Notes: generated from the sequence alone by a model not told the origin. Counted from the stretch's first letter, positions 25,723 to 35,884 are shown. The stretch: 61,028 nucleotides of DNA from Lachnospiraceae bacterium (GCA_015056975.1 SVFG01000004.1:1-61028), one strand, 5' to 3'. Translations and numbers: made by a program.

Positions 25723-27639
25723 TTAATTTAAAGCGATACCATCAATCTGAGCATGACGTTTTCTCTTTGCGGCATACATATACTCGTCCGCCTTTTGCAG
25801 ACATTTCTCCAGTACAAAGGGTTCTCCCTTTTCCATTGTAATACCACCCAAGCTCACCGTCAATTCAAAAGGTATCTGGCGTCTTGCCGACTCTGCCGCA
25901 AGCTGTCTGGTAATATCTTCTATGATGGAATCTACGCTAACACCTTCACTGCTTCTGCCTGCAATAAAGAACTCATCTCCGCCAAAGCGTGCCACCACAA
26001 ATCCGCTTGGCAGCTGCTCTTTTAATACGGCCGAGACAATGCGGAGTGCCAAATCTCCGTTGCCGTGTCCGAATTTATCATTAATAGTCTTCATGCGATC
26101 CACGTCAGCTATCATGACAATGCCCTGGCCGCCTGTTTGCTGACACTCCTGCAAAAACGGATATATGAGTTTTTCACAACCCGCTCTGTTATACACTCCT
26201 GTCAACACATCTGTCACAGAAAGCTCCGTCAGCTTTTTCGTCAGCTCAGCGAGCTTAATATTCCGGCGAATCTGCTCCATATATTGATTGATATGTCTTG
26301 TAAAGATGTACAGATAATTATCTTCTGCAATATCTGCATCTCTCGTCAGCATAGCAAATCCAAGGGTTTTACCCTCCGTATGAATCGGAACGAAAATATA
26401 GATTCCGGCTTCCTCCTTTTCCTGCGCTACTCTGAACATTGCCTCTCTGCGATTCAGTACCTGATGTTCTCTGACTTCACCATCCTTTAATGCACAAACA
26501 ACATCCATCTTCTCGCTATATCCCTGCATCCTCAAATTCTCATCATTTTCTTCAAAATAGAAAAATTGAGGTTCCAGACATATCATGAAATCTCTGCCCA
26601 CCATCCAGTTTTCGCTTGCAAAAAGATGGGAAAGTGCATAACTGCAATCATCCACTGTCTCAACCTTTCTGACAGCCAGATAGATATGTCTGAAATGAGA
26701 GTCTGCCCTTAATGCATCCATCCTTTTGCCAAGTGCCATACGGCCTCTGGCCTGAAGCTCAATCCTGCTGCTCACCATTTGACAACCGCAGCTTTCTCCG
26801 CAGACAAAACCGGTCTTCATAACAACAGGAGTATGAACCTCCTTGCCCCCCATTTTCTCCAATAACAGCCGCAATGCACGGTCACCCATCTCATTCCATC
26901 TGTGGGTTACGGTAGTTATAGCAGGCTCAAATTCACGCCCTATACGGACACAATCATACCCTGTAACCTTTACATCCTCCGGCACTTTATATCCCTGCTC
27001 CATAAACCATTCGCAGATACCTTTTGCCATAACATCATTGGCGCAGATAACTACATCCGGCAAAACTTTATGTTCATCAAACCATTCTTTCATCAATTCC
27101 TGGCTACGGATAACCGCCCAATCACTGTACAGAATGTTCTCAGAAGGTAACTCAACATTATTTTCTCTTGCTACATCCTTCACAGCCTGAAGTCTCACAC
27201 TGCTCTCCTGATGTCCCCGGGGACCTCCGATATATACAATGTTTTTTACATTGTGTACTTGAATCATGTGCTCCGCCAGGTCATACATTCCCGAGTAATT
27301 ATCGGAGCCGATAGAGGCAAATCCCTCTAAATCATACTCTATACTGATCGCAGGGATACCCGCCTCGGTAAGCTTGGTACTAACATAATCAATTTCTTCC
27401 TGCATATTGAAGGAATTTGCCATAACAATTGCGCCGTCAAAATCCTCCATCTCCGGGAGCTTAAAAATATTCATTTCCCCATAGTTATTATCACTATTGG
27501 TTTCCGCGAAGGCGGAATAATTCACAAAAGCAAAGATATCAACATTTGCACTTTTTGCCCTTCCGCATATACCATGCAAAATTTCCTGTAAATAATCGCT
27601 ACCCCAGCCATTTACAAAAACTGCTATCCTCTTTTTCAT
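25723..27639 (-). CDS. Cytosolic sugar-binding-like domain fused to diguanylate cyclase (copy 1)
   Basis: The 638-aa protein has an N-terminal type I periplasmic-binding-like domain (1-275, as in LacI/GalR regulators but without any helix-turn-helix and without a signal peptide), a CGESCGC motif at 280-286, a GAF-like middle and a C-terminal GGDEF domain. GGDEF (553-557) is intact, so it should make cyclic di-GMP; no RxxD inhibitory site is seen five residues before it. The likely role is to link a cytosolic small ligand to cyclic di-GMP. It lies 1 nt after its paralogue. Confidence 0.85.
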   Translation of the reverse strand: MKKRIAVFVNGWGSDYLQEILHGICGRAKSANVDIFAFVNYSAFAETNSDNNYGEMNIFKLPEMEDFDGAIVMANSFNMQEEIDYVSTKLTEAGIPAISIEYDLEGFASIGSDNYSGMYDLAEHMIQVHNVKNIVYIGGPRGHQESSVRLQAVKDVARENNVELPSENILYSDWAVIRSQELMKEWFDEHKVLPDVVICANDVMAKGICEWFMEQGYKVPEDVKVTGYDCVRIGREFEPAITTVTHRWNEMGDRALRLLLEKMGGKEVHTPVVMKTGFVCGESCGCQMVSSRIELQARGRMALGKRMDALRADSHFRHIYLAVRKVETVDDCSYALSHLFASENWMVGRDFMICLEPQFFYFEENDENLRMQGYSEKMDVVCALKDGEVREHQVLNRREAMFRVAQEKEEAGIYIFVPIHTEGKTLGFAMLTRDADIAEDNYLYIFTRHINQYMEQIRRNIKLAELTKKLTELSVTDVLTGVYNRAGCEKLIYPFLQECQQTGGQGIVMIADVDRMKTINDKFGHGNGDLALRIVSAVLKEQLPSGFVVARFGGDEFFIAGRSSEGVSVDSIIEDITRQLAAESARRQIPFELTVSLGGITMEKGEPFVLEKCLQKADEYMYAAKRKRHAQIDGIALN

Positions 27640-27640
27640 G

Positions 27641-29536
27641 TTATACCCCCTTCCGCTGATGATGTATCTTTTTCATAGCATACATACGCTCATCTGCTAT
27701 ACGTACATACTTCTCCAAACTAAAATCTGTTCCTTCTTCGATAATAACACCGCCTGTACTCACCGTTAATTCAAAGGTTATCTGCTTATCGACCACCTCA
27801 TTTGCAAGACATTTGGCTATTGTGTCCTCAAGTATTGACAGACGCTCTGCATTTTCACATCTTCCGGCAGCAAGAAATTCATCGCCTCCGTATCTGGCAA
27901 TAATCCAATCGTTTGGCAAAGCCAAACGCAATACCTCTGCTACCGTACGAAGTGCCAAATCCCCCTGTAAGTGACCATATTCGTCATTGATGTCCTTCAT
28001 CTTATCCACATCAATAATCATCAATGCACCTGCTTCTTCCTTGTGCCAGCACTCCTCCAAATATGGATAAATCATCTCCTCACAGCCCACACGGTTGAAA
28101 ACACCGGTCAAAACATCTGTGACAGAAGATTCTCTAAGACTTTCGGTAAGAGCTTCTATGGTAGCATTTTGACGCACCTGCTCCAGACACTGGTTCATAT
28201 GTCTGGTCCATTTATATAATACATAATTTTCAACAATACCGATGCCGGTACAGAACACTGCATATCCCATGCTCTTGTCTTCATTGTGAAGCGCAACCAC
28301 CACATAGGATCTAGGTTCTTTACACTCCTCGGCAAGACGGAACAATTCTTTTCTGAAATCAATTCTTTTGAGAGATGCAACCTTATCCCCATCAACAGAA
28401 TAAATAGCATCTACTTCTTCACTGTAACAGTCCGTTCGAAGTTCTTCATCCGCCACAAAAAAGTTGGGTTCCAAACACAGCATGAAATTCTCCCCCTCCA
28501 TGGAAGGTTTCGGACCCAGGAAAAAGGATAAACTGTGATGCAATTCTTCAGCGGTTTTACATTTACGCATAAACCGATACAAATTTCTATAATGTCCATC
28601 CTGCACCATACTGGTAAGGCGCTTAGCATATACATCCCGGCCGGCTTTCAATCTGGCTTGTGCCTTTGCTTCCGAAAGCTTACATCCACAGCTTTCCCCA
28701 CATTCCAAATGAGAACGCACGACAGTATGCTTAGGGATCTCCTCTCCTGCCATCTTCTTCAGAAGAAGCTGTAATCCCTGATAGCCCATCTTGTCCCAAT
28801 ATCTGTTTACCGTGGTTAATGCAGGAAAGAAATTCTGACCATCCTCCAGACAGTCAAAGCTTGCAACCTTGACGTCCTGCGGCACATGGCAGCCATGGTC
28901 ATCCATCCAATTGCACACACCCATCGCCATATTATCATTTGCGCATATTACAGCATCCGGCAAAGGATTTCCGGCTGCAAGATATTCCTGTACTATTTTA
29001 CGGGCTGTTTCATCTGCCCAATCACCATATATCACATTTTCTGACGGTATCTCAATGCCGTGCTTTTGCGCTGCATCAAGCACCGCCTGTAGTCTGATAT
29101 CACTCTCGGCATGTCCCTTGGGACCTCCGATGAGCAGAATACGCTTCACGTTATGCTCTACTATCAAATGCTCAGCCAAATCATACATACCGGAGTAATT
29201 CTCCGTTCCCAGAAAATCAAGTCCCTCCAGCTCGTATTCCAAGCTGATAACCGGAAGTGTTGTCTCAAGCATCTTCTTATGTAAATACTCTACTTCTGCA
29301 GGATTATTAAAGGAGTTCGCCATAAGAAGCACTCCATCAAAATCCTCTATATGAGGCAATGTGAATATATTAAACTCACCCTTGCTGTCTGCAGGTGCTT
29401 CTCCCTGTGTTGAGTAATTAATAAACGTAAAAATATCTACGTTCTCTTCCTTAGCGCACTCATACACACCGCCTATAACCGTCAGTAAATATTCATAACC
29501 CCAACCGTTGGCAAATATGGCAACTTTCTTCCGCAT
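27641..29536 (-). CDS. Cytosolic sugar-binding-like domain fused to diguanylate cyclase (copy 2)
   Basis: Paralogue of the downstream gene with the same layout: LacI-like ligand-binding fold (MRKKVAIFANGWGYEYL start), CGESCGC, middle domain and intact GGDEF (RYGGDEFLAAGR) without an I-site. The start at ATG 29536 fits the paralogue's N-terminus and has GGGG 7 nt upstream; an ATG 30 nt earlier is possible. The 631-aa protein and copy 1 are clearly homologous but divergent throughout, so the duplication is not recent. Confidence 0.85.
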   Translation of the reverse strand: MRKKVAIFANGWGYEYLLTVIGGVYECAKEENVDIFTFINYSTQGEAPADSKGEFNIFTLPHIEDFDGVLLMANSFNNPAEVEYLHKKMLETTLPVISLEYELEGLDFLGTENYSGMYDLAEHLIVEHNVKRILLIGGPKGHAESDIRLQAVLDAAQKHGIEIPSENVIYGDWADETARKIVQEYLAAGNPLPDAVICANDNMAMGVCNWMDDHGCHVPQDVKVASFDCLEDGQNFFPALTTVNRYWDKMGYQGLQLLLKKMAGEEIPKHTVVRSHLECGESCGCKLSEAKAQARLKAGRDVYAKRLTSMVQDGHYRNLYRFMRKCKTAEELHHSLSFFLGPKPSMEGENFMLCLEPNFFVADEELRTDCYSEEVDAIYSVDGDKVASLKRIDFRKELFRLAEECKEPRSYVVVALHNEDKSMGYAVFCTGIGIVENYVLYKWTRHMNQCLEQVRQNATIEALTESLRESSVTDVLTGVFNRVGCEEMIYPYLEECWHKEEAGALMIIDVDKMKDINDEYGHLQGDLALRTVAEVLRLALPNDWIIARYGGDEFLAAGRCENAERLSILEDTIAKCLANEVVDKQITFELTVSTGGVIIEEGTDFSLEKYVRIADERMYAMKKIHHQRKGV

Positions 29537-29579
29537 AGTATTTCCCCACAATAGCACTCTCATCATTATAGTTAAGTAT

Positions 29580-29608
29580 ATTATAATCCAAATATTTTAC
29601 AATTTCAA
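29580..29608 (-). promoter_or_regulatory. Promoter of the GGDEF pair
   Basis: Minus strand -35 TTGAAA (29608-29603), 17-nt spacer, perfect -10 TATAAT (29585-29580), 44 nt before the chosen start. Confidence 0.8.
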
Positions 29609-29676
29609 TCTATTTATCTCTTTTTCTTTTATTTCCTCTCCCTAAAGTACTAGTTTTTTGCCTTTTTCCTCTTTTT

Positions 29677-29704
29677 ATTGACAAATTTTATCAAAATTGT
29701 CAAT
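29677..29704. repeat. Palindrome between ABC exporter and GGDEF genes
   Basis: ATTGACAA (29677-29684) and TTGTCAAT (29697-29704) with an AT-rich middle. On the plus strand a T-run follows; on the minus strand AAAAAGAGG follows. It could act as a weak terminator or an operator upstream of the GGDEF promoter. Confidence 0.4.
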
Positions 29705-29779
29705 CTTTTTTCTAACTATATTTTAGTTATTTTATTCTCAGCGCACACATCAATACATCTTTTCTAAAATATCAGGACT

Positions 29780-31576
29780 TTACACCAATCCCATCTGCGT
29801 TCTGTACATCAGGGCATATTCACCATTCAGTGCCATCAGCTCCTCATGATTTCCCTGTTCTGCAATCACGCCGTCCCGTATTAAGATTATCATATCAGAG
29901 TCTCTAATGGTAGATAATCTGTGGGCAATGATAAAGGAGGTTCGTCCCTCGGTAATGGTGAGCATTGCTCTTCTGATATGCTGTTCCGTCACTGTATCTA
30001 CCGAGCTTGTCGCCTCATCCAATATCATAATGGGTGCATCACAAAGCACCGCTCTGGCAATGGTTAAAAGCTGTCTTTCTCCCTGGCTGAGCTCCGCACC
30101 GCCCTGGGCAAGCACGGTATCATACCCCTTGGGAAGTCTGCGGATAAAGCCGTCCGCGCCTGCCACCTTAGCGGCTTCTATTATCCTCTCCAGCGGCACA
30201 TCGTCCTTGCCGTAGCTGATATTATCTCTGATGGAAATGCCAAACAATGCGGTATCCTGTAACACTACACCAAAGGCATCCCTAAGGTCCTTCATGCGAT
30301 AATCCCTAAGATCATGACCATCCAGCAAAATAGCTCCCTCCTGCACATCATAAAAACGTGTCAGCAGATTGATAAGCGTGGTCTTGCCGGAGCCCGTAGG
30401 TCCTACCACTGCCACTCTGGTTCCCGCAGGGATTTCCAGATTGATGCTCTTCAAAATCTGTTTTTCCGGCTGATAGCCAAAGGTCACGTTGTCAAAGGTC
30501 ACCTGCCCGTCAGGCTTCTCCAAAGGAAGTGCATCCTCCTTATCCTCCGGCTCCTGCTCCTCGTCAAAGATTTCAAAGATGCGCTCCGCACCTGCAACCG
30601 CCGTCTGGAAATTATTGTAAATATTAGCAATATCAATAAAAGGTCTGGTAAACTGTCTGGAATACAGAAGGAAGCTGGAAATCTCTCCTACGCTCAGCAT
30701 TCCCTTTGCAGCCAAAAGTCCGCTTACACTTGCAATAATAACGTAATTTAAATTATTGATAACATTGGTTATCGGCATCAGAAAGCCGGAGCAAATCTGC
30801 GCCTTGGTGGCCACCTTGCAAAACTCATCATTGCTCTCTATAAACTGAGAAACCATTTCCTTTTCCTGGCTAAAGGATTTTACTATCTGGATTCCTGAAA
30901 TACTTTCCTCAACATGACCGTTTAACTGTCCCAAAATAGCCTGCTGCTTCTTAAATAACACTCTGGTCCGCTTGGTCACCGCCTTGGTCAGCAGGAAAAT
31001 CAGAATTACCGCAATAAAGGCGATAGCCGTAAGCAGAGGACTCATCGCTACCATCATGGTAAAGATACCCACAATAGTAAAAGCATACAGCATTAACTGG
31101 GTCAAAGAATCCGAAATGGTGGTACTGATATTGTCCACATCATTGGTAAGTCTGCTCATCAGCTCGCCATGCTGTCTCTTATCAAAGAAGGACAGGGGCA
31201 ACTTCTCCATATGTGCAAACAAACTGTTTCTGATATGCAAAATCATCTTCTGTCCGATTGCTGCCATAAAAAACTGCTGCATAAAACGAATCAGCCAGTC
31301 GCCGATATAAAAGGCTGCCAGTAGGGAAAGTAACACCATAAAGGGCTCCCCACCGTCAATCAGGTTTACTATTTTTCCAATCAGATAGGGGGAAACGACC
31401 GCCGAACCGGAAGCCAGACCTGCCAGCACAAGAATCCAGCCAAGCCCCTGTCTGTGACCCTCCGTAAGTTCCCACAATCTTCTCAAGGTGCCCTTCATAT
31501 TTTTGGGCTTTACTACAGGCATTCCCCTGTTTGCCATTCTGGAAGGCGCAGGCGGTACTGCTACATTTTTATTCAT
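29780..31576 (-). CDS. ABC exporter half, catalytically competent site
   Basis: The 598-aa protein has six membrane helices followed by an ATPase domain. Walker A is GPTGSGKTT, Walker B ends in the catalytic Glu (IMILDEATSSVD), and the switch His is present (IIAHRLSTI). The signature is ELSQGE, degenerate from LSGGQ. This matches one half of a heterodimeric exporter of the TM287/288, LmrCD type. Its start overlaps the other half by 8 nt. The substrate could be a peptide, lipid or drug. Confidence 0.88.
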   Translation of the reverse strand: MNKNVAVPPAPSRMANRGMPVVKPKNMKGTLRRLWELTEGHRQGLGWILVLAGLASGSAVVSPYLIGKIVNLIDGGEPFMVLLSLLAAFYIGDWLIRFMQQFFMAAIGQKMILHIRNSLFAHMEKLPLSFFDKRQHGELMSRLTNDVDNISTTISDSLTQLMLYAFTIVGIFTMMVAMSPLLTAIAFIAVILIFLLTKAVTKRTRVLFKKQQAILGQLNGHVEESISGIQIVKSFSQEKEMVSQFIESNDEFCKVATKAQICSGFLMPITNVINNLNYVIIASVSGLLAAKGMLSVGEISSFLLYSRQFTRPFIDIANIYNNFQTAVAGAERIFEIFDEEQEPEDKEDALPLEKPDGQVTFDNVTFGYQPEKQILKSINLEIPAGTRVAVVGPTGSGKTTLINLLTRFYDVQEGAILLDGHDLRDYRMKDLRDAFGVVLQDTALFGISIRDNISYGKDDVPLERIIEAAKVAGADGFIRRLPKGYDTVLAQGGAELSQGERQLLTIARAVLCDAPIMILDEATSSVDTVTEQHIRRAMLTITEGRTSFIIAHRLSTIRDSDMIILIRDGVIAEQGNHEELMALNGEYALMYRTQMGLV

Positions 31577-33299
31577 TTTCTATACCTGCCTTTCCGCTTT
31601 CTTCACCAATCTGTGATTTATAGATTGCCTTGTATGCCTCACAGCCTGCAAGCAACTGCTCATGGCTGCCAAAGCCCTTTATACATCCGTCCTCCATACA
31701 CAAAATATGGTCCGCACGCATAACCGTGGAAATTCTCTGGCTCACCAAAAGTACGGTAATATCCCTTGCCTGTTCTCTGATATTTTGAAGCACCTTAGAT
31801 TCTGTTGTGGCATCCAATGCACTGGTACTGTCGTCCAAAATCAATATTTTAGGCTTTTTCAAGAGAGCTCTTGCTATAGAGAGTCTCTGTTTCTGACCGC
31901 CTGACAGATTCACGCCGCCCTGTCCCAAATCGGTCTCATAGCCATCCGGGAAGCCTTCAATAAAGGAAGCTGCACAGGCACTTTCCGCCGCTTTATAAAT
32001 CTCTTCGTCAGAAGCCTCCTTGTCACCCCAGCGCAGATTCTGCATGATGGAACCACTGAACAAAAGCGCCTTCTGTGGCACTACACCTATGGCACTTCGC
32101 AGGGAATCCATGCTCATCTTTGTGACATCCATACCATCAATTTTTACCACACCCTCCGTGGCATCATAAAATCTGGGCACCAAATTGGTCAAAGTGGATT
32201 TGCCGGAACCGGTAGGACCGATAATGCCAAGGGTTTCTCCTGCCTTTACCGTAAAGCTCACGCCTTCAATGGCAGGTCTTGAAGAACCTGCATAGGTAAA
32301 GGTCACATTTTCAATGGTCACACTTCCCTGTAGATTTTCACAAAGTGTATCCACTTCCGTCTGGGCAGGCACCTCATCCAAAATCTCCTGTACGCGGGCG
32401 GAGGATGCCGTCGCACGCACTGCGGAATTCAAAATATTGGACACCATGGCAAGAGAGAATGACACTTGTGTCATATAATTGACGCATGCCATAAGCTTAC
32501 CGATTTCTCCGGTCACCTGAGAACCCGAAAGCCACAGCATCACGATAATACCCATATTTACAGTCAGGTTAATCAAGGGTCCGAAAACCGCCATCACACG
32601 CATGGCAGAAATGCCTGCATGTGCAAACTCTCCTGCTGCCTCTTCAAACTTCTCCTGCTCCTGTTTTTCAGCGCGGAACGCCTTTACCACACGGATGGCA
32701 CTCAAAAATTCCCTGCTGGTACCGTTTAGCTTATCCAATTTCTTTTGCATGGTACCAAATCTGGGATATCCCAGCTTCATATTGCAGTAAATTAAGACTG
32801 CCGCCACGCAGAGAATCAGAAGCATCAGAGGAAACAGCTTCGGTACCTGAATGATAATCAGAATATTGGCACCGATACAGGTGATAGGCGCCTTTAACAT
32901 AATACGCATGATACCATTGATAAAGTTTTGAATCTGTGTCACGTCATTGGTGATTCTTGTAATGATAGCAGAGGGCTGTAACCGGTCAATGTTTTCAAAG
33001 GACAGCGTCTGCACCTTCTCATAAATGGTGAGTCGTATCTCCTTACCGATTAACTGGGAGGTCTTGCTGGCATAAATATTTCGCACCACTGCACCCACTG
33101 CTCCCACCGCTGCGATACACAGCATAATACCACCATACCGAAGTACGGTGGCAGTATCGCCGGCTTTTACGCCCTTATCCACTATGTAAGACATAAAGGT
33201 TGGCTGCAACAAATCTGCGAATGTCTCTATGGTCAAAAACGCAAGTGCCGTCAGAAACATTCCGGTGTGCCGCCTGATAAAACGGAACATTAATTTCAT
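31569..33299 (-). CDS. ABC exporter half, degenerate ATP site
   Basis: The 576-aa partner has six membrane helices and an ATPase domain with Walker A GPTGSGKST and canonical signature NLSGGQKQR. The Walker B Glu is Asp (ILILDDSTSALD) and the switch His is Gln (LLVSQRISTV). Its own ATP site is therefore the non-hydrolysing one, while its signature completes the working site of the partner. It overlaps tldE by 4 nt (ATGA) and the other half by 8 nt: one transcript and coupled translation. Confidence 0.9.
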   Translation of the reverse strand: MKLMFRFIRRHTGMFLTALAFLTIETFADLLQPTFMSYIVDKGVKAGDTATVLRYGGIMLCIAAVGAVGAVVRNIYASKTSQLIGKEIRLTIYEKVQTLSFENIDRLQPSAIITRITNDVTQIQNFINGIMRIMLKAPITCIGANILIIIQVPKLFPLMLLILCVAAVLIYCNMKLGYPRFGTMQKKLDKLNGTSREFLSAIRVVKAFRAEKQEQEKFEEAAGEFAHAGISAMRVMAVFGPLINLTVNMGIIVMLWLSGSQVTGEIGKLMACVNYMTQVSFSLAMVSNILNSAVRATASSARVQEILDEVPAQTEVDTLCENLQGSVTIENVTFTYAGSSRPAIEGVSFTVKAGETLGIIGPTGSGKSTLTNLVPRFYDATEGVVKIDGMDVTKMSMDSLRSAIGVVPQKALLFSGSIMQNLRWGDKEASDEEIYKAAESACAASFIEGFPDGYETDLGQGGVNLSGGQKQRLSIARALLKKPKILILDDSTSALDATTESKVLQNIREQARDITVLLVSQRISTVMRADHILCMEDGCIKGFGSHEQLLAGCEAYKAIYKSQIGEESGKAGIENE

Positions 33300-34513
33300 A
33301 ATATATTACCCTTCTTTACGCGGAATAAAATTTGTTTATCATTATAGATGGGGTTATCACAGCCCACTCCGATAAAGTCCTTGCCAAACATGTCAAACAG
33401 GTTGCTTGACATGGTAAAGGGAGGGAGCTTGCCCAAAATCTTCTCTCCGTCGGAAAGAAGTGCACACTGTACAGGCATGGCAAAATCACCATTATCCGCA
33501 AAGCCTCCGCCATGGCTTCGTACCGGGATTACACAATATCTGCCATCAAGAAGCTCCTTCACTGTTTTTTTGCTGCGCTCTATCCGCCAATTGACCCAGC
33601 CTCCGGAAGGAACATCTGCAAATCCCCATCCTGCATTACCGGTGTGGGGCATATTATATTTTTCTGCATTTCTCTTATCCGAATGACCGGTAAGAACAAC
33701 GCCCTTTTCGATAAAGAGGCGCTTATCCCCTTCCGTCACGCAGCCGTCACCATCCCAAAAGCAGTTAAACCAGCATTCCTTGTCGGATACATCATGCCAC
33801 AGGGTAAAGTCTTCGGAAAACACCTTTTCTCCTATCTTGCCTGAAAGTAAAGAGATGTTCAGTGCCAGATTCTCCGCGTTCAATTGGCTCGACAAACAAC
33901 CCAGCAAACCATAATATTGGGTATCGATAATAATCTCCTCCGGAAGCTCCACTTCCTTTTCATAATTCGCCAAATAGTCATCTGCCATTTTGAAAAATAC
34001 ATTCTTATCAAAGTCTCTTAAGCTGAAGCCGAAACTGCCGTCTGAAATATCCTTACTATCCACATGCTTAAAGCCCACGCTGACATTGACCGAACAATCC
34101 GTATTGGAATAATCCATCCCTTTGTCGTTCGTCCAACAGTTTGTGGTTTTCGTCTGGTCAAAATCAGCCCGAAAAGTAAAACGTGGATATTTGTCAAACA
34201 AATACTGCATACACTCTGCAGCTATATCCATCAGTTCCTTATCCGTTAGCTCACGCTCCGTCATATCACGGCTGCGCTTTCCGGTTTCTAATTCAAAGGG
34301 ATAGGAGCGGGGTCTTATGGAAAGATTCTCCTCTGCTCTTCTAAAGCCTTCCTCATCGCTAAGCTCTCCCACCTGATAATGAATACCTACTTCTCCATCC
34401 TTATGTACCCTGAAAGAGCTGGTAACCGAGCTCTGTTTATGAAAGGAAAGCAACTTATTCTCTTCATAGGTTACGCTGGAAGTTCTATTCTCATTTCTGT
34501 ATTTTTCTCTCAT
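33296..34513 (-). CDS. TldE/PmbA-family protease subunit
   Basis: The 405-aa protein belongs to the TldD/PmbA family but lacks the HExxxH metal motif, so it is the non-catalytic TldE-like partner. TldD and TldE form a metalloprotease that threads unfolded peptides; in Escherichia coli it trims the microcin B17 leader. It lies 9 nt after tldD and overlaps the ABC exporter gene by 4 nt. Confidence 0.8.
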   Translation of the reverse strand: MREKYRNENRTSSVTYEENKLLSFHKQSSVTSSFRVHKDGEVGIHYQVGELSDEEGFRRAEENLSIRPRSYPFELETGKRSRDMTERELTDKELMDIAAECMQYLFDKYPRFTFRADFDQTKTTNCWTNDKGMDYSNTDCSVNVSVGFKHVDSKDISDGSFGFSLRDFDKNVFFKMADDYLANYEKEVELPEEIIIDTQYYGLLGCLSSQLNAENLALNISLLSGKIGEKVFSEDFTLWHDVSDKECWFNCFWDGDGCVTEGDKRLFIEKGVVLTGHSDKRNAEKYNMPHTGNAGWGFADVPSGGWVNWRIERSKKTVKELLDGRYCVIPVRSHGGGFADNGDFAMPVQCALLSDGEKILGKLPPFTMSSNLFDMFGKDFIGVGCDNPIYNDKQILFRVKKGNIL

Positions 34514-34522
34514 ACGCTCCCC

Positions 34523-35860
34523 CTAATTCACTGTCAGCTTCTTTACTCTAATGGTGGGACCTCCGTCCGCAACATTCACAGTCTGGCCACCCTTACCGCA
34601 ATTTCCCTCATCAAAAATGGTGTAATCCGTTCCCACTGCATCCACATCAAACAAAGTCTGGAACACACTGCCGGTAATCACATTAATCCTGAGAGGCTCA
34701 CAGAGCTTTCCGTCACGGATGCGATAAGCAATACCCGGATTTAACGTAAAGGTAGCATTTCCGGTACCGCCATGCACATTATATACATAAATGCCGTCCT
34801 TTACCTCTGCAATCATCTGCTTGGGGTCATCCGGTCCTGCCGCCATAAAGGTATTGGTCATTCTTACAATAGGTGCACAGCCATAGCCCTGGGCTCTGGA
34901 ATTACCGGTAAGCTCCTCTGAAAGCGCTGCGGCAGATTTTGCATCGTGAAGTCTTCCCGTCAGCACGCCTTCCTTCATCAGCCAGGTCTCTCCCGCTTTG
35001 GTACCCTCATCATCATAAGCGATGTAACCGTGATTAGGCATATTCCCTCTGTCACAGATGGAAATCTTCTCATTTCCTACCTTTTTACCTAACACCCACT
35101 CTTCCTGCAGAGTCTTATCGTTCAGCATAAAATCCGCTTCACTCTTGTGTCCGAAGCTTTCATGGGTAAAGACAGCCGTCACAATAGGCGCAAGCACGCA
35201 GGTATAATCCCCCGGCTCTACCTGTACCGCATTATGGGCAAAATCAAGATACCGGTCTCTCTCACTGATTACCTCGGCTTCATGTCCCTTGAGGTCCTCA
35301 AAAGCAGATTTACAAATTCCCTTCCATGCACCGGTAGTAATACCATCCACGGTAATACCAAAGTTTGCACTCAATATACACTCCTGCATATCCTGCACAA
35401 TTGCCGCACCCTTGCTGGAATAAAAGCTCTTTTTCTTATAGGAAGCATTATCATATACTACCCATGCATTAATCTCTGATATACTCTCATCCACGCAGGC
35501 TTCAATATAGGTGTCTATCAAATCCTTCCACTGAGAACGACTCACATTCTTGATGCAATTCTCGCCATTGAATTTTAACACCGTATCCTGATGTACCTGA
35601 AGCATTTTCACCATGGGATGCTCCAAAATATCCGGATTGGGTGTGGCGAGTGTTGCCAGATTATCAAGCTCTGCCTGTATTCCCTCAATGTCATTGGTGG
35701 TACTTGTATACCACATATTACCGTCAAACACTCTGATGAAGGCACCTGTTTCCTCTGCAATTCCGTCCGACACCATCTCACCGTTTTGAACAGCCATCCA
35801 ACACTCAAAACATTCTTCTATTCGTACATCTGCATATAAATCTTTTGGAAACTGATACAT
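34523..35860 (-). CDS. tldD: TldD-family metalloprotease
   Basis: The 445-aa catalytic subunit has the motif HESFGH at residues 233-238 (HExxxH), which binds zinc. The rest follows the family: a middle TTGAWKGICKSAFEDL region and a C-terminal part with GNATFTLNPGIAYRIRDGK. It is cytosolic and likely acts with the TldE partner encoded next. The order TldD-TldE-ABC-ABC suggests processing and export of a peptide, but no precursor gene is visible nearby. Confidence 0.9.
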   Translation of the reverse strand: MYQFPKDLYADVRIEECFECWMAVQNGEMVSDGIAEETGAFIRVFDGNMWYTSTTNDIEGIQAELDNLATLATPNPDILEHPMVKMLQVHQDTVLKFNGENCIKNVSRSQWKDLIDTYIEACVDESISEINAWVVYDNASYKKKSFYSSKGAAIVQDMQECILSANFGITVDGITTGAWKGICKSAFEDLKGHEAEVISERDRYLDFAHNAVQVEPGDYTCVLAPIVTAVFTHESFGHKSEADFMLNDKTLQEEWVLGKKVGNEKISICDRGNMPNHGYIAYDDEGTKAGETWLMKEGVLTGRLHDAKSAAALSEELTGNSRAQGYGCAPIVRMTNTFMAAGPDDPKQMIAEVKDGIYVYNVHGGTGNATFTLNPGIAYRIRDGKLCEPLRINVITGSVFQTLFDVDAVGTDYTIFDEGNCGKGGQTVNVADGGPTIRVKKLTVN

Positions 35861-35884
35861 AGATACCTCCCCATATACTTCTGA

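Noticed and set aside
29641..29779. A strong terminator after the ABC exporter
   Set aside because: The only clear palindrome (29677-29704) is AT-rich and is followed by T only on the plus strand, so I list it as a repeat rather than a terminator for these genes.
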